In this document: one piece after another, positions 8,957-19,617 of the stretch
How the letters are laid out: every line of letters starts with the position of its first letter
How positions within the stretch are numbered: position 1 is the stretch's first letter
Assembly (NCBI GenBank): GCA_026399875.1
Contig: JAPLQF010000024.1
Coordinates: 1-54,732 of the forward strand
DNA from: Burkholderiales bacterium
GTDB lineage: Bacteria; Pseudomonadota; Gammaproteobacteria; Burkholderiales; Burkholderiaceae_E
Length of the DNA: 54,732 bases
Direction of reading: 5' to 3'
The notes under the pieces: model-generated
Seen by the model: only the letters and a program-made list of their open reading frames with translations
Databases searched by the model: none
Told to the model about the DNA's origin: nothing
Position numbers and translations under genes: made by a program

Positions 8957-10143
8957 CAGCCGGCGCCTGTGCGCTGCTCGCGAATCGACAGCAGGGCCTG
9001 CGCGGCCCGCGAGGCGGTATCGCAGCGCAGACTGTCGTGCAACTCGGCAAAGCGCTCCTGAAGTCGGGGCGCCACGGTTGGATCATCAAGCTGCGCCAGC
9101 AGGGCTGCGCCCATCGCCTCGGGGGTTGCCGCCGCCTGCACGAATTCAGGGACCACCCAATCTTTGCAGAGGATGTTGGGCAGACCGATCCAGGGCAGAT
9201 AGCCCATCCGACGCATGATCTGGTAGCTGGCCCAGGCCATCTTGTAGGCGATCACCATGGGTTTTCGAAAGAGGGCCACTTCAAGGGTCGCGGTGCCGCT
9301 GGCGACCAGTACCGCATCGGCGGCGGCAATGGCATCGTGAGAATGCCCCATGACCAGGCGGCAATCGATGCTGTCGGGAAGCGCACCGCCTGCGAGCAGA
9401 CCACGCAGGCGCGTAAAGAGGCGCTCGGTGGCCGCCGGCACGACGAAGGTCAGATCGGGGCGCCGCTGCGCCAGCCAGGCGATGGTCTGCACGAAGGCCG
9501 GGGCGATGTAGGTGATCTCGCCGCCGCGGCTTCCAGGCATCACGGTCACGATCTGGCGCCCGGGCGGCAGACCGAGTCTGTTGCGGGCGCCCTCGACGTC
9601 GGCCTGCAATGGAATCGCATCGGCCAATGGATGCCCGACATAGGTCGCGGCGATGCCGGCATCGTCATAGAGCGTCTTCTCAAACGGAAAGACCAGCAGC
9701 ATATGGTCGACCGAGCGGCGGATGGCATCGATCCGACCGCCGCGCCAGGCCCAGATCGAGGGGCCGATGAAATGTGCCACCTTGACACCCGATTGACGCA
9801 GCGAACGCTCGAGCCCGAGGTTGAAGTCGGGCGCATCAACGCCAACGAAGACCTCCGGGCGCCACTGCAGCAATCGGTCGCGCAGCTGAGTTCGCATCGA
9901 GCGAAGCCGCGGATATTCGCGAACGACCTCGGCGTAGCCACGCACGGCCAGCGCCTCGCAGTGCCACCAGGCATCGAAGCCCTGAGCGATCATCGCCGGC
10001 CCGCCGATCCCCTTGGCCTGCAGCAGCGCCGGATCGCCGAGTTCATGAGCAAGACCCCTTAGCACCGCTGCAGCAAGCAGATCGCCGGAGGTCTCGCCGG
10101 CAACCATCCCGAGGCTGAATGCAGCGGGCTGGCTCGCAGTCAC
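8956..10143 (-). CDS. lpxB: Lipid-A-disaccharide synthase
   Basis: Glycosyltransferase family 19 enzyme that joins UDP-2,3-diacylglucosamine and lipid X to form lipid A disaccharide at the inner membrane. Family signatures are the N-terminal [13 protein letters not shown] and the [12 protein letters not shown] segment, then [24 protein letters not shown] and PGSRGGEI. The open frame runs back to 10233, inside lpxA. I choose the GTG at 10143 (395 residues, 31 bp after the lpxA stop), which begins [17 protein letters not shown]; no ATG lies close to the conserved start. An ATG overlapping the lpxA stop at 10175 is in another frame and soon stops. Start confidence is moderate; identity is high. 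Confidence 0.93.
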   Translation of the reverse strand: MTASQPAAFSLGMVAGETSGDLLAAAVLRGLAHELGDPALLQAKGIGGPAMIAQGFDAWWHCEALAVRGYAEVVREYPRLRSMRTQLRDRLLQWRPEVFVGVDAPDFNLGLERSLRQSGVKVAHFIGPSIWAWRGGRIDAIRRSVDHMLLVFPFEKTLYDDAGIAATYVGHPLADAIPLQADVEGARNRLGLPPGRQIVTVMPGSRGGEITYIAPAFVQTIAWLAQRRPDLTFVVPAATERLFTRLRGLLAGGALPDSIDCRLVMGHSHDAIAAADAVLVASGTATLEVALFRKPMVIAYKMAWASYQIMRRMGYLPWIGLPNILCKDWVVPEFVQAAATPEAMGAALLAQLDDPTVAPRLQERFAELHDSLRCDTASRAAQALLSIREQRTGAG

Positions 10144-10174
10144 GATCAGGGCGCTCTTTGTGCGCGATCGGCCA

Positions 10175-10978
10175 TCAGCGGACGATGCCGCGGCTGACCA
10201 TGCCAAGGAAATCGCAGAAAAGCCGCAGCGCATCGGCCGACGTGCCCGCAGGAGCAGCGCTCAAGGCCTCAAGCTCGGACGCCAGTTGCGATCTGGCTTG
10301 CTGCAAAGTCAGCTCGGAGCGATAGACCGTCTTGTAGGCTTGCTTGAGGGCCTGAATCGTCTCGGCATCGAAGCCGCGCCGACGCAGTCCTTCGGTGTTC
10401 AGACCATGGGCAGCGGCGGTATTGCCAGAGGCCATCACGAAAGGCGGAATGTCGTGCAGCACAACCGTGCCGACGCCGGTCATGGCATGCGCGCCGATCT
10501 TGCAGAACTGGTGCACGCCGGTATAGCCGCCCAGAATCACCCAATCGCCGATCTGGACATGACCGGCGAGATTGACGGTGTTCGCCAGAATGGTGTGATC
10601 ACCGACGATGCAGTCATGTGCAATATGCACATACGCCATGACCCAGTTGTCGCTACCGATGCGGGTAACACCAGCGTCCTGAACCGTACCCCGATTGACG
10701 GTCACGAATTCGCGAAAGGTGTTGCCATCTCCGATGTCGAGCCGGGTGGGCTCGCCTCGATATTTCTTGTCCTGCGGTGCCCCGCCGATGACTGCATGGG
10801 CATGGATGCGGTTGTCGCGTCCGATGCGAGACGGTCCCTCGAGGATGGCATGAGGGCCTATCCGTGTCCCGGCACCCACCTCAACGCCCGGGCCGATGAC
10901 CGCATAGGGTCCGACTTCGACATCGTCATCAAGGCTGGCCGCAGGATCGACCAGCGCGCTCGGATGAATCGTCGCCAT
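10175..10978 (-). CDS. lpxA: Acyl-ACP--UDP-N-acetylglucosamine O-acyltransferase
   Basis: First enzyme of lipid A synthesis, which 3-O-acylates UDP-GlcNAc from hydroxyacyl-ACP. The 267 residues form a left-handed beta-helix of hexapeptide repeats (IHPSALVDPAASL, VEVGPYAVIGPGVEVG and so on), with the catalytic His in VHIAHDCIVG and the GGYTGVHQFCKIG loop. The C-terminal helical domain carries NTEGLRRRGF, which is diagnostic for LpxA over LpxD. It sits 6 bp after fabZ in the conserved order lpxD-fabZ-lpxA-lpxB, so hydroxyacyl-ACP production and use are co-expressed. Confidence 0.97.
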   Translation of the reverse strand: MATIHPSALVDPAASLDDDVEVGPYAVIGPGVEVGAGTRIGPHAILEGPSRIGRDNRIHAHAVIGGAPQDKKYRGEPTRLDIGDGNTFREFVTVNRGTVQDAGVTRIGSDNWVMAYVHIAHDCIVGDHTILANTVNLAGHVQIGDWVILGGYTGVHQFCKIGAHAMTGVGTVVLHDIPPFVMASGNTAAAHGLNTEGLRRRGFDAETIQALKQAYKTVYRSELTLQQARSQLASELEALSAAPAGTSADALRLFCDFLGMVSRGIVR

Positions 10979-10984
10979 GATGTC

Positions 10985-11470
10985 TCAGACGGCCGAAGCT
11001 GGTGAAGACGCCGGGCGCTGGGGCGGCTCGACGTCACGCAGGGTGCACATCAATTCGGCCTCGGCCGCCACCGCGCCATCGACCGTCGCCACGCCGCGGA
11101 ATTTCGAGATCGACTTGGCAAAGCGAAGTATTTCGACTTCCAGGCGAAGCTGGTCGCCGGGCACCACCGGCCGCTTGAATCGCGCGCCATCGATGCCGAC
11201 AAAATAGAACACCGAACTCGCATCCGACCGGCGACCAAGCGTCTCAAAAGACAGGATTCCGGCGGCCTGGGCAAGCGCTTCGATCATGAGCACACCAGGC
11301 ATCACCGGAAGATGCGGAAAATGACCGACGAAATAGGGCTCGTTGATCGTCACGTTCTTGATTGCCACGATCCGCTTGCCATGCTCGAGTTCGAGCACAC
11401 GGTCGACCAGCAGAAAGGGATAGCGGTGCGGCAGATATTCCATGATGCCGCGGATGTCGATCGGGTTCAT
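10985..11470 (-). CDS. fabZ: 3-hydroxyacyl-ACP dehydratase FabZ
   Basis: Hot-dog-fold dehydratase of type II fatty acid synthesis that removes water from 3-hydroxyacyl-ACP and competes with LpxA/LpxD for the substrate. The 161 residues begin [20 protein letters not shown] and hold the catalytic His and Glu in [20 protein letters not shown]. The ATG at 11470 overlaps the lpxD stop by four bases (ATGA); a much longer open frame extends upstream into lpxD and is not used. The C-terminal tail ([14 protein letters not shown]) is slightly longer than usual. Confidence 0.96.
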   Translation of the reverse strand: MNPIDIRGIMEYLPHRYPFLLVDRVLELEHGKRIVAIKNVTINEPYFVGHFPHLPVMPGVLMIEALAQAAGILSFETLGRRSDASSVFYFVGIDGARFKRPVVPGDQLRLEVEILRFAKSISKFRGVATVDGAVAAEAELMCTLRDVEPPQRPASSPASAV

Positions 11471-12549
11471 GCAGGATCCTTGGTCAGGCCGACCTTTGAG
11501 GCCAGCGCTCGCAGACGCTGGCGCAATTGCGGCAGCTGTTTGAGGGTTGCAGCGGTTCTTTCCCACTGCGTGTGAGTCTGAAGCGGCCAGGCACCGGTAT
11601 AGAAGCCAGCTTCGGTCACCGATCGTTCGACCAGAGACATCCCGCCAATGATCGCGCCATCGCAGATCTCGATATGACCGGCGACACCCACTCCGCCGCC
11701 AATCATGCAACGACTCCCGATCACCGCACTGCCGGCGATGCCCACGCACCCGGCAATAGCGGTGTGCTCACCGATCCGAACGTTATGGCCGATCTGAACG
11801 AGATTGTCGATCTTGCAGCCATTACCGATGATCGTGTCATCGAGGGCGCCTCGATCGACCGCGCAGTTGGCGCCGATCTCGACATCGTCGCCGATCAGCA
11901 CCGAGCCGAGCTGCGCGATCTTGACCCAGCCGGCGGGCGACGGCGCAAACCCGAAGCCATCAGCACCGATCACGGTGCTCGCGTGAATCAGCGCGCGCTG
12001 ACCGATTCGCACGCCTTGGTAGAGCGTGACTCCAGGGTGCAGGACCGATCGCTCACCGAGGCTGGCATCGACACCGATCGCACATCCGGCGCCGATGCGG
12101 CAATAGGCCCCGATCGATGCGCCGGCTGCGATCGTGACACCCGGGCCGATCTGCACGCCCTCCCCGATCAGTGCCGAGTCGGCGACACGGGCGCTCGGAT
12201 CGATGGCCTGCGCAGCATCGGTCTGAGTCGACGCTCGCGCATCAGCAAGCTGGCCGGCCATCCATTGCGACAAACGTGCATAGGCCAGATAGGGATCAGC
12301 GACCAGGATGCGTGAGGCGCCGGCCGCTACCAGCGCTTCGAGCTCGGGCGAAACAATCACGGCTGCCGCAAGACTCGCCGCCGCGGCGCGGGCATGACGG
12401 CGACCCGACAGAAAGACAATGCTGCCTGCATCGGCCGACTCGAGCGATGCAAGGCGGGAAATCTGACGCGCAGTGTCGCCGCGGAGCTCACCGCCAATCA
12501 GGGCAGCGATGGTGCTCACCGACACCGGCTGGGGCAGCGGCGGATGCAC
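11467..12549 (-). CDS. lpxD: UDP-3-O-(3-hydroxyacyl)glucosamine N-acyltransferase
   Basis: Third enzyme of lipid A synthesis, which N-acylates UDP-3-O-acylglucosamine. The 360 residues comprise an N-terminal uridine-binding domain ([16 protein letters not shown], then the [17 protein letters not shown] stretch), a long hexapeptide-repeat beta-helix, the [17 protein letters not shown] catalytic-His region, and a C-terminal helix ending [11 protein letters not shown]. The start is a GTG at 12549 with a good GAGGA site 5 bases upstream. It lies 9 bp after the skp-like gene and overlaps fabZ by four bases. Confidence 0.96.
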   Translation of the reverse strand: MHPPLPQPVSVSTIAALIGGELRGDTARQISRLASLESADAGSIVFLSGRRHARAAAASLAAAVIVSPELEALVAAGASRILVADPYLAYARLSQWMAGQLADARASTQTDAAQAIDPSARVADSALIGEGVQIGPGVTIAAGASIGAYCRIGAGCAIGVDASLGERSVLHPGVTLYQGVRIGQRALIHASTVIGADGFGFAPSPAGWVKIAQLGSVLIGDDVEIGANCAVDRGALDDTIIGNGCKIDNLVQIGHNVRIGEHTAIAGCVGIAGSAVIGSRCMIGGGVGVAGHIEICDGAIIGGMSLVERSVTEAGFYTGAWPLQTHTQWERTAATLKQLPQLRQRLRALASKVGLTKDPA

Positions 12550-12558
12550 GGGTGTCCT

Positions 12559-13092
12559 CTATTTGGCCGCGTTGAGGGTGCGCAGCACTTTTTCGGTGAG
12601 ATCGATGCGTGCCGACGCAAACACCGACTCCTGAAGGATCAGATCGTATTTGTCCTGCTCGGCAATCTGTTTGATGACGCGATTGGCACGCTCGACGACC
12701 GAGGCGAGCTCCTCATTGCGACGCTGGTTGAGGTCTTCACGGAACTCGCGCTGCTTGCGCTGAAACTCCTTGTCGAGATCGGCTAACTCGCGTTGCCGGC
12801 GAAGCCGGTCGGCGTCGGGCGTCACAGCGGCTTCGCGGTCGAGGCGCTCCGACAGCTGCTTGAGTCGTGCCGCCATCTCCTGCATATCCTTGTCCCGCCG
12901 AGAAAACTCCTGTTCGAGCTTTTGCTGGGCCGCTTTTGCGATGTTCGACTCGCGAAGGATGCGCTCGGTATTGACGAAACCGATGCGAGGAATGTCCTGG
13001 GCGACCCCCTGACCGGCAACGGCCAGACCGATGGCGAAAAATGACAGTTTGAGCCAACGCAGGACATGAATCACGTGATAACTCTCAAGCAT
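12559..13092 (-). CDS. skp: Periplasmic chaperone, OmpH/Skp family
   Basis: Periplasmic chaperone that holds unfolded outer-membrane proteins on the way to the BAM complex. It is about 177 residues, with an N-terminal hydrophobic signal (WLKLSFFAIGLAVAGQGVAQ, cleavage near VAQ-D), then IPRIGFVNTERILRES and a long charged coiled coil (about 50-140) rich in Glu, Arg and Gln. I prefer the ATG at 13092, which has GAGG 9 bases upstream. An ATG at 13107 overlapping the bamA stop and a GTG at 13074 are alternatives. It lies directly downstream of bamA, as in most proteobacteria. Confidence 0.92.
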   Translation of the reverse strand: MLESYHVIHVLRWLKLSFFAIGLAVAGQGVAQDIPRIGFVNTERILRESNIAKAAQQKLEQEFSRRDKDMQEMAARLKQLSERLDREAAVTPDADRLRRQRELADLDKEFQRKQREFREDLNQRRNEELASVVERANRVIKQIAEQDKYDLILQESVFASARIDLTEKVLRTLNAAK

Positions 13093-13106
13093 GTCGCAAG
13101 GCCTCA

Positions 13107-15377
13107 TCAGAAGCCAGCCCCGATCTGAAACTGAAACCTCTGGAGGCGATCTCCAGGCTGCTGGTTCAGCGGCACGCCGAAACTGAGCTTGAAGGGTCCG
13201 AGCGGCGACAGCCAGTTCAGACCCACACCTGTCGAGTAACGCAACCCGGAAAATTCAATGGACTCGGCCCAGACCATGCCGCCGTCGACAAAGACAAAGC
13301 CGCGGATCGTCTGATCTGCGCCAGGCAAGGGAAAAATGAACTCGGCCGATCCGACCAGTTTGCTCTGCCCGCCGATGGGATTACCAAAGGCGTCCCGCGG
13401 ACCGAGGCTGGCAATCTCGAAACCCCGCACCGAGTTGATACCGCCTGCAAAGTAGTTCTTGAAGATCGGGTAAGCGCCACCTTCGAGTGCCCAGCCTCGG
13501 GCAACCTGTCCACTCAGACCGAGGGTGGAACTGCGCGCGATCGGCTGGTAATACTGGAAGGCAAAATCGGCGCGTGTGTAGTGAACATTGCCCACCGGCA
13601 GCGTGATCTCGAAGTTGCTGGCCATCAGCAGGCCTCTCCTTGGCGCCAGCGGGTTGTCGCGGCCATCTCGCAGCCATCCGAGCACCGCCAGAACCTGCCA
13701 GCTTTGTGGCCCGAAATCGTCCACATACTGCTGCATCCGCGGCGGTGGGGCTGTGCCAAGCTGGATGTCGTTGCGCTCGTAGACCGCGCCAAAGGAGACC
13801 CGGTCGAGCTCGGTGTAGGGCACGCCGAATCTCAGGCCAATACCCGAGGTGCGAAGCTGATAATCGCCCAGTCCGAGGGCTTGCGCATTGATGTTGCGGG
13901 TAAAAACATTGAACGACCGGGAGATACCGTCGGGAGTGAAATACGGATCGGTCACATTGAAGTCGATTGTCTGCTGGGTCCGGCCGGTATTGAGCGTCAG
14001 GCCGACCGATTTGCCGGTACCCAGCCAGTTCTGCTGAACGACACTTGCGGTCAGAATGATCTTGTCGGCACTCGAAAAGCCGAAGCCGAGCATGAAGGTA
14101 CCGGTCGAGCGCTCGACGACATTGACGTTCAGATCGACCTGATCGGGAGCATCCGGCACAGGGACGGTATCGATGGTGACATTGGTGAGATAGCCGAGCC
14201 TCACCAGCCGCTCGCGCGACAAACGAATCTTGTCGGTGTCGTACCAGGCGCTCTCGAACTGGCGAAGCTCGCGACGGACCACTTCATCACGGCTCTTGGC
14301 GTTGCCTGAAATATTGATTCGACGAACATAGACACGCCGACCGGGATCGATCGAGACATTGAAAAACACCGTCCGGTTTTCGCGATCGACCTCGGGCAAG
14401 GCGTTCACATTCGCGAAGGCATATCCGATCGAGCCGTACAGCTCGGTCATGGTTCGCGTGGATTCGTTGAGCAGCTGACCCGAAAAGACTTCACCCGGGC
14501 GCAGCTGCATCAGGGCGGCCAGTTCGGCATCGCGGCCCAAAGTGTTGCCACTGAACTTGAAACCGGTGACGGTGTAGCGCTCGCCTTCAGTAATGTTGGC
14601 GGTGATATAGACGCCCTCTCGGTCAGCATCGATCGAGACCTGGGTCGAGTCAATCGAGAACTCGAGGAATCCGCGGTTGAGATAGAAAGATCGCAAGCGC
14701 TCGAGATCGCCGGCCAGCTTTTCGCGGGCGTACTGATCAGATTTTGTGTACCAGCTCAGCCAGGTCGGCGTGCTCAGGGTCAATTCATCGATCAGCTGCT
14801 TTTCAGTAAAGGCCTTGTTGCCGACGATCCGAATCTGAGTGATCTTGGCGACGTCGCCCTCTGTGATCGCCAGCGACACCGCCACCCTGTTGCGTTCGAG
14901 CGGTGTGATCGTCGGCGTCACAGTGGCCGAATAGCGCCCCCGGGCGAGGTACTGCCGCTTGATTTCCTGGTCGGCGCGATCGAGCAGAGCACGGTCGAAA
15001 ATCCGCGATTCACCAAGCCCCAGATCCTTCAGTGCTTTGAGCAGCACGTCTCTCGAAAGATCCTTGGCGCCACTGATTTCGACCGATGCAATCGTGGGGC
15101 GCTCGGACAAGTAAATGACCAGCACGTCCTTGTCGACTTCGAAGCGGACATCATTGAAAAAGCCGGTTGCATACAGCGCTCGCACCGCCCGGGCTGCGCT
15201 GGACTCGTCGAGTCGCTCGCCAACCTTGACCGGCAAATAGCCGAATACCGTGCCGGGTTCGACCCGCTGGATTCCTACCAGTCGGATATCGCTGATCGTG
15301 AAGGCTTCGAAAGCCAAGGCCAATTGGCCGAGCAAGCCCATTACGACCGCCAGCACGGATTTCACAAAAAAGCGCAT
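13107..15377 (-). CDS. bamA: Outer membrane protein assembly factor BamA
   Basis: Essential core of the BAM machine that folds and inserts beta-barrel proteins into the outer membrane. The 756 residues have a signal peptide (cleavage near LALAFEAF, about residue 23), then five POTRA repeats; the first starts FTISDIRLVGIQRVEPGTVF. A 16-stranded barrel follows from about residue 410, with YFTPDGISRSFNVF and the conserved loop-6 motif VRGFEIASLGPRD. The protein ends in the aromatic strand FQFQIGAGF, which is a recognition signal for outer-membrane insertion. It sits between rseP and skp in the conserved cluster. Confidence 0.97.
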   Translation of the reverse strand: MRFFVKSVLAVVMGLLGQLALAFEAFTISDIRLVGIQRVEPGTVFGYLPVKVGERLDESSAARAVRALYATGFFNDVRFEVDKDVLVIYLSERPTIASVEISGAKDLSRDVLLKALKDLGLGESRIFDRALLDRADQEIKRQYLARGRYSATVTPTITPLERNRVAVSLAITEGDVAKITQIRIVGNKAFTEKQLIDELTLSTPTWLSWYTKSDQYAREKLAGDLERLRSFYLNRGFLEFSIDSTQVSIDADREGVYITANITEGERYTVTGFKFSGNTLGRDAELAALMQLRPGEVFSGQLLNESTRTMTELYGSIGYAFANVNALPEVDRENRTVFFNVSIDPGRRVYVRRINISGNAKSRDEVVRRELRQFESAWYDTDKIRLSRERLVRLGYLTNVTIDTVPVPDAPDQVDLNVNVVERSTGTFMLGFGFSSADKIILTASVVQQNWLGTGKSVGLTLNTGRTQQTIDFNVTDPYFTPDGISRSFNVFTRNINAQALGLGDYQLRTSGIGLRFGVPYTELDRVSFGAVYERNDIQLGTAPPPRMQQYVDDFGPQSWQVLAVLGWLRDGRDNPLAPRRGLLMASNFEITLPVGNVHYTRADFAFQYYQPIARSSTLGLSGQVARGWALEGGAYPIFKNYFAGGINSVRGFEIASLGPRDAFGNPIGGQSKLVGSAEFIFPLPGADQTIRGFVFVDGGMVWAESIEFSGLRYSTGVGLNWLSPLGPFKLSFGVPLNQQPGDRLQRFQFQIGAGF

Positions 15378-15414
15378 GAAGCTCCTGGTTGAAGGGGCCG
15401 ACGAACCCGGCGCT

Positions 15415-16773
15415 TCAACCGCCGAACAGCCTGCTCAGATCGTTGAACAGCGCCACGGCCATCAGGCCGACAATCGCCATAAGGCCCGCCTTCTGGGTCA
15501 CCTGCAGGAAACGTTCCGACAGCGGCCGACCTTTTATCGCCTCGAGTCCGTAATATACCAAATGGCCTCCGTCGAGTACCGGGACAGGCAGCAGATTGAG
15601 CACCCCGAGACTGACACTGATGAGCGCCAGAAAGGCGACATAAGCCATTGCGCCGACCTTCGCAGATTGACCGGCATAGTCGGCAATCGCTACAGGGCCG
15701 CTCAGATTGCGCCATGACAGGTCGCCCATCAGCATCTTGCCGAGCATGCGAAGCGAGAACCACGACATCTCCCAGGTCTGGCGGACACCATAGACAATCG
15801 CGTCGACCGGCCCACGATCGACCCGGACCATCTCGAAGCGGTTCTGCAAGGACGCACCAATTCGGCCGATCATGCGACCGTTGTCTTCGGGCCGTTCGGA
15901 GGCAGTCGCCTGCGGGACGACAACAATTCGCTGCTCGACACCATCGCGCCGGATTTCGATCGGCACTTCACGCCCGGCGCTCTCTCGCAGGACATCGATC
16001 AGATCGGTCGCACGAGTCACGGGGCGGGATTGCACCGCGATCACCTCATCGGAGGCACGCAAGCCGGCGCGTGCGGCGGCACCATCGGGTGTGACCGCTC
16101 CGACCGACACGACGCCCCCGGTCAGTTCGAGGCCGAGCGTGCGCATGAAATCCTTGTCGAGTTCGCCGGCTGGCAAGCCATCGGTGGCAAGGCTGAGGTT
16201 GAGCGTCTGCCCGGCACGCTGAACCGTGAGTTGCGCAGGGCGACGTTCGACGATGGCATCGATCATCCTCAACCTGAGTACAGAGACCGCACTGAGCTCG
16301 CGTCCATCCAGAGCAATGACCCGATCGCCGTCGAGCAGGCCAGCGGCCGCTGCAGCTGTCGTGGCGGCGGGCTGGCCCATCACCGCGGCCGGCTCTTCGG
16401 TACCGACCATTCCGAGGCCGGCATACAACGCAATTGCCAGCAGAAAATTGGCGAGCGGCCCGGCGATGACGATCGCAGAGCGCTTGGCCAGCGACTGACG
16501 GTTGAAGGCACGATGGAGTTCGTTTGAGGGCACCGAACCCTCACCGCCCTCACGCTCATCAAGCATCTTGACGTAGCCGCCCAGAGGAATCGGCGACACC
16601 GACCATTCGGTCTTGTCCGGGCCCACCTTGAATGTCAGCAGCGGTTTGCCGAAACCGATCGAGAAGCGAAGGACCTTGACCCCGCACCAGCGGGCCACGA
16701 GGTAGTGACCGAGCTCATGCACGAACACCAGCAGCGCCAGTGCGAAAAGAAACGCAATCAGTGTCGTGATCAT
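15415..16773 (-). CDS. rseP: Site-2 intramembrane zinc protease RseP
   Basis: Inner-membrane metalloprotease that completes the cleavage of anti-sigma factor in the sigma-E response and clears signal peptides. The 452 residues begin with a membrane helix holding HELGH (His19, Glu20, His23). The central periplasmic part has two PDZ-like regions, the second clear ([20 protein letters not shown]). The second catalytic motif [11 protein letters not shown] is near residue 400, with membrane helices around it. The ATG overlaps the dxr stop by four bases. Its place before bamA ties envelope quality control to outer-membrane assembly. Confidence 0.96.
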   Translation of the reverse strand: MITTLIAFLFALALLVFVHELGHYLVARWCGVKVLRFSIGFGKPLLTFKVGPDKTEWSVSPIPLGGYVKMLDEREGGEGSVPSNELHRAFNRQSLAKRSAIVIAGPLANFLLAIALYAGLGMVGTEEPAAVMGQPAATTAAAAAGLLDGDRVIALDGRELSAVSVLRLRMIDAIVERRPAQLTVQRAGQTLNLSLATDGLPAGELDKDFMRTLGLELTGGVVSVGAVTPDGAAARAGLRASDEVIAVQSRPVTRATDLIDVLRESAGREVPIEIRRDGVEQRIVVVPQATASERPEDNGRMIGRIGASLQNRFEMVRVDRGPVDAIVYGVRQTWEMSWFSLRMLGKMLMGDLSWRNLSGPVAIADYAGQSAKVGAMAYVAFLALISVSLGVLNLLPVPVLDGGHLVYYGLEAIKGRPLSERFLQVTQKAGLMAIVGLMAVALFNDLSRLFGG

Positions 16774-17942
16774 TGACCTAGCCTGGAAAGGTGAAGAGTC
16801 GCCGCGCGGCGTGCGCTGGCATCGAGAGCAATCACTGCGTCGGTATCAGCCGGCGCTCCCGCACGGCCAAGCTCGTCGAGTGTTGCCTCGCAGACTCTGA
16901 AGATATCTGTAAATCGGATGCGGCGATCGAGGAATGCATCGACCGCGATTTCATTGGCGGCATTGAGCACACATGGGGCTGCGGCGCCTGCAGACAATGC
17001 CTCGCGGGCCAGCCTCAGACAGGGAAAACGCGCCGGATCGGGCAACTCGAAATCGAGGCGGCCGTGCGCGGCCAGATCGAGCATCGAGACGCCACTGTCG
17101 ATTCGGGCAGGCCATGCCATCGCATGGGCAATCGGGGTGCGCATATCAGGATTGCCCAACTGCGCAAGCAGCGAGCCATCGACATACTCGACCAATGAAT
17201 GAACGATGCTCTGAGGATGAATCAGGACATCGAGGCGATCAGCGGGCATCTCGAAAAGAAAGTGGGCTTCAATCAACTCGAGGCCCTTGTTCATCATGGT
17301 GGCCGAGTCGACCGAGATCTTGCGGCCCATGCTCCAGTTGGGATGGGCGACCGCCTGCTCGGGCGTGACACGCTCCATGTCGCTTTCGCTCATCGAGCGG
17401 AAGGGCCCACCGGAGGCGGTGAGCACGATGCGACGCACTCCCATGCGGGAACCGTCGGCAGGCAGACACTGGAACACCGCGTTGTGTTCGCTGTCGATTG
17501 GTAGTACCCGCGCGCCGCCATCGCGAACCGCAGCCAGAAACACCGCGCCGGCCATCACGATGGCTTCCTTGTTGGCCAGCAGGATGGTTTTGCCGGCCTT
17601 CGCAGCAGCCAGTGTCGACTCAAGCCCGGCTGCGCCGACGATCGCCGCCATGACCAGATCGGTCTCGGCGGCAGCGGCCACCTGCGCAGCCGCTTGCGGG
17701 CCTTCCAGAACTTCGGTCCGGCTGTTGTGACGGGCAAGCTGCTCGCGCAGTACTGCTGCGGCAGTCGGGTCGGTGAGCACCGCATACGCCGGCTCGAACC
17801 GCAGACACTGCGCCAGAAGCCGCTCGTGGCTATGGCGCGCCGCCAGCGCAAAGACTCGGTACCGATCGGGGTGACGACCTACGACGTCGAGGGTACTCTC
17901 GCCGATGGACCCGGTGGCGCCGAGGATGGTTATGCGTTTCAT
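16770..17942 (-). CDS. dxr: 1-deoxy-D-xylulose 5-phosphate reductoisomerase
   Basis: Second step of the MEP isoprenoid pathway (DXP to MEP, NADPH dependent). The 390 residues have the N-terminal nucleotide-binding [14 protein letters not shown], the [11 protein letters not shown] motif, the metal and substrate site [13 protein letters not shown], the flexible-loop region ASGGPFR, and the [14 protein letters not shown] and [12 protein letters not shown] motifs, then [13 protein letters not shown]. Upstream on the same strand are cdsA and uppS, and the isoprenoid product feeds UppS. The spacing to cdsA is 7 bp and the stop overlaps rseP. Confidence 0.97.
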   Translation of the reverse strand: MKRITILGATGSIGESTLDVVGRHPDRYRVFALAARHSHERLLAQCLRFEPAYAVLTDPTAAAVLREQLARHNSRTEVLEGPQAAAQVAAAAETDLVMAAIVGAAGLESTLAAAKAGKTILLANKEAIVMAGAVFLAAVRDGGARVLPIDSEHNAVFQCLPADGSRMGVRRIVLTASGGPFRSMSESDMERVTPEQAVAHPNWSMGRKISVDSATMMNKGLELIEAHFLFEMPADRLDVLIHPQSIVHSLVEYVDGSLLAQLGNPDMRTPIAHAMAWPARIDSGVSMLDLAAHGRLDFELPDPARFPCLRLAREALSAGAAAPCVLNAANEIAVDAFLDRRIRFTDIFRVCEATLDELGRAGAPADTDAVIALDASARRAATLHLSRLGQ

Positions 17943-17949
17943 CGCACGA

Positions 17950-18783
17950 TTATCGCAGGAGTTGCAACAACAGCAGACAACCGGGCATCGTTGGGATCAG
18001 CGCGTCGATCCTGTCGAGCACGCCACCGTGCCCCGGCAAAATCGCACCGCTATCCTTGACGCCGGCGTGCCGCTTCAGAAGCGACTCGTAGAGATCTCCG
18101 GCAACGCTCAGCAAGGCAAGCGCCAGGAGAATGCCTGCGCTCAGTGGCCAGCCAAGCTGGACGACCAGTCGACTGGAAAACACGGCATCACCTGAGTCGG
18201 GCACCAGCAGCAACCCCACCAGCGACAAGACCAGCACCGCGGTGACGCCACCGGCAACACCTTCCCAGGTCTTGCCCGGACTAATGTGGGGCGCGAGTTT
18301 ATGCCGTCCGAAGGTTTTGCCGGCGAAGTAGGCGCCGATATCAGCCACCCAGACAATCGCCATCGACGAGACCAGCATCGCAGCACCAATCAGCCGCAAT
18401 TCGAAGAGCGCCACCCAGCATGCCGACAGAACCAGCAGCCCGGTTGCCCAGCCTGAACCGATCCGATGACCTCGTACCAGCGAGATCACGCCGAGGGACA
18501 GCCAGAAAGCCAGGCTCGCTGCCGACAGCAAAGCCACACCGCCCGACACTGCACCGCTTCCGGCAGTCGAACGCCACACCAGATAGATCGCTCCGCCTGC
18601 CCCCAGCGCAGCGCCAAGCAGCCAACCGCCCTGTCTGGACCCGAGAAGCCGACCCCATTCGAACCCGGCGATCGATAGCATCAGCAAAGACACCATCCCC
18701 CAGACCCAGGGTGGCGCGCTGGTGATTGCCGGCACGATAATCGCCAGCAATACCAGCGCTGTCATGATGCGCTGCCTGAGCAT
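17950..18783 (-). CDS. cdsA: Phosphatidate cytidylyltransferase
   Basis: Inner-membrane enzyme that makes CDP-diacylglycerol for phospholipid synthesis. The 277 residues contain about seven membrane helices. The signature region near the C terminus reads [20 protein letters not shown] and continues to [12 protein letters not shown], matching the family pattern S-x-x-K-R...K-D...H-G-G-x-x-D-R. The KTWEGVAGG motif is also present. It is 14 bp downstream of uppS and 7 bp upstream of dxr, so the three are surely one transcript. Confidence 0.95.
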   Translation of the reverse strand: MLRQRIMTALVLLAIIVPAITSAPPWVWGMVSLLMLSIAGFEWGRLLGSRQGGWLLGAALGAGGAIYLVWRSTAGSGAVSGGVALLSAASLAFWLSLGVISLVRGHRIGSGWATGLLVLSACWVALFELRLIGAAMLVSSMAIVWVADIGAYFAGKTFGRHKLAPHISPGKTWEGVAGGVTAVLVLSLVGLLLVPDSGDAVFSSRLVVQLGWPLSAGILLALALLSVAGDLYESLLKRHAGVKDSGAILPGHGGVLDRIDALIPTMPGCLLLLQLLR

Positions 18784-18797
18784 CGCCTTGGCTGCGG

Positions 18798-19574
18798 TCA
18801 GTTATCGGGCGCGGTGGTCGGCATGGCGACCTGGGCGCTGGTTCGACCGAAGCGCCTTTCCCGGGCACGATACGACTCGAAGGCCTTGTCGAGTTCGACA
18901 GCCCCGAAATCAGGCCAGAAAGAGTCGGTGAAATAAAGCTCGGTGTAAGCCAGCTGCCAGAGCAGAAAATTGCTGATCCGCTGCTCGCCGCCTGTCCGGA
19001 TGAAAAGGTCGGGCTCGGGCGCGAAACTCATGGCGAGATGAGGCGCGAGATCGGCCTCGGTGATTGCTGCGCCGGCGCCGGCCAACTCGGGCCGGGCATC
19101 GAGCATGGCGCGCGTGGCCTGCAGCACATCCCACCTGCCACCGTAATTGGCGCAGATGGTCAGGGTCATCTTGTGATTGCTCGCCGTTCGGTCTTGCGAC
19201 TGCTTGATCAGCTCGCGAAGTGCCGGTTCGAAGGCACTGATGTCGCCGACCACCCGAAGCCGGATGCCATTGGCGCGCATCTGCGTGACCTCACGCTCGA
19301 GGACCATGATGAACAGACGCATCAGCAGCGACACTTCGTCGGCGGGCCTCCGCCAGTTCTCGGAACTGAAGGCAAACAGGGTGAGATAGTCGACCCCGCG
19401 ATCAACGCAGGCCTGTACGGTCGCCCGAACCGCATCAACCCCTTTCGAATGACCCGCCACCCTCGGCATATGGCGCGCAGCAGCCCAACGGCCGTTTCCG
19501 TCCATGATGATGGCGACATGCCGCGGGATGCGTGGCGCATCCGGAATGGTGTCTGTCGAACTGGTATGGGTCAT
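18798..19574 (-). CDS. uppS: Undecaprenyl diphosphate synthase (cis-prenyltransferase)
   Basis: Makes the C55 lipid carrier for peptidoglycan and O-antigen. The 258 residues have the catalytic [15 protein letters not shown] near residue 25, the [18 protein letters not shown] motif, and the C-terminal dimer and substrate motifs [16 protein letters not shown] and [12 protein letters not shown]. An N-terminal extension of about 20 residues ([14 protein letters not shown]) precedes the conserved core. No good ribosome site is seen before the ATG; a GC-rich hairpin lies 16 bp upstream in the frr-uppS spacer and may influence initiation. Confidence 0.96.
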   Translation of the reverse strand: MTHTSSTDTIPDAPRIPRHVAIIMDGNGRWAAARHMPRVAGHSKGVDAVRATVQACVDRGVDYLTLFAFSSENWRRPADEVSLLMRLFIMVLEREVTQMRANGIRLRVVGDISAFEPALRELIKQSQDRTASNHKMTLTICANYGGRWDVLQATRAMLDARPELAGAGAAITEADLAPHLAMSFAPEPDLFIRTGGEQRISNFLLWQLAYTELYFTDSFWPDFGAVELDKAFESYRARERRFGRTSAQVAMPTTAPDN

Positions 19575-19590
19575 CAGGGGATAGCATGCC

Positions 19591-19610
19591 GACCGCCCCG
19601 GGGGGCGGTC
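19591..19610 (-). repeat. GC-rich hairpin in the frr-uppS spacer
   Basis: GACCGCCCC (19591-19599) pairs with GGGGCGGTC (19602-19610), a 9-bp all but perfect stem with a tight loop (in practice probably 7 bp and a 6-base loop). It begins 8 bases after the frr stop and ends 16 bases before the uppS start. No U-tract follows, so it is not a standard intrinsic terminator; an mRNA processing or stability element, or a partial attenuator, is possible. Confidence 0.6.
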
Positions 19611-19617
19611 GCAGGAC

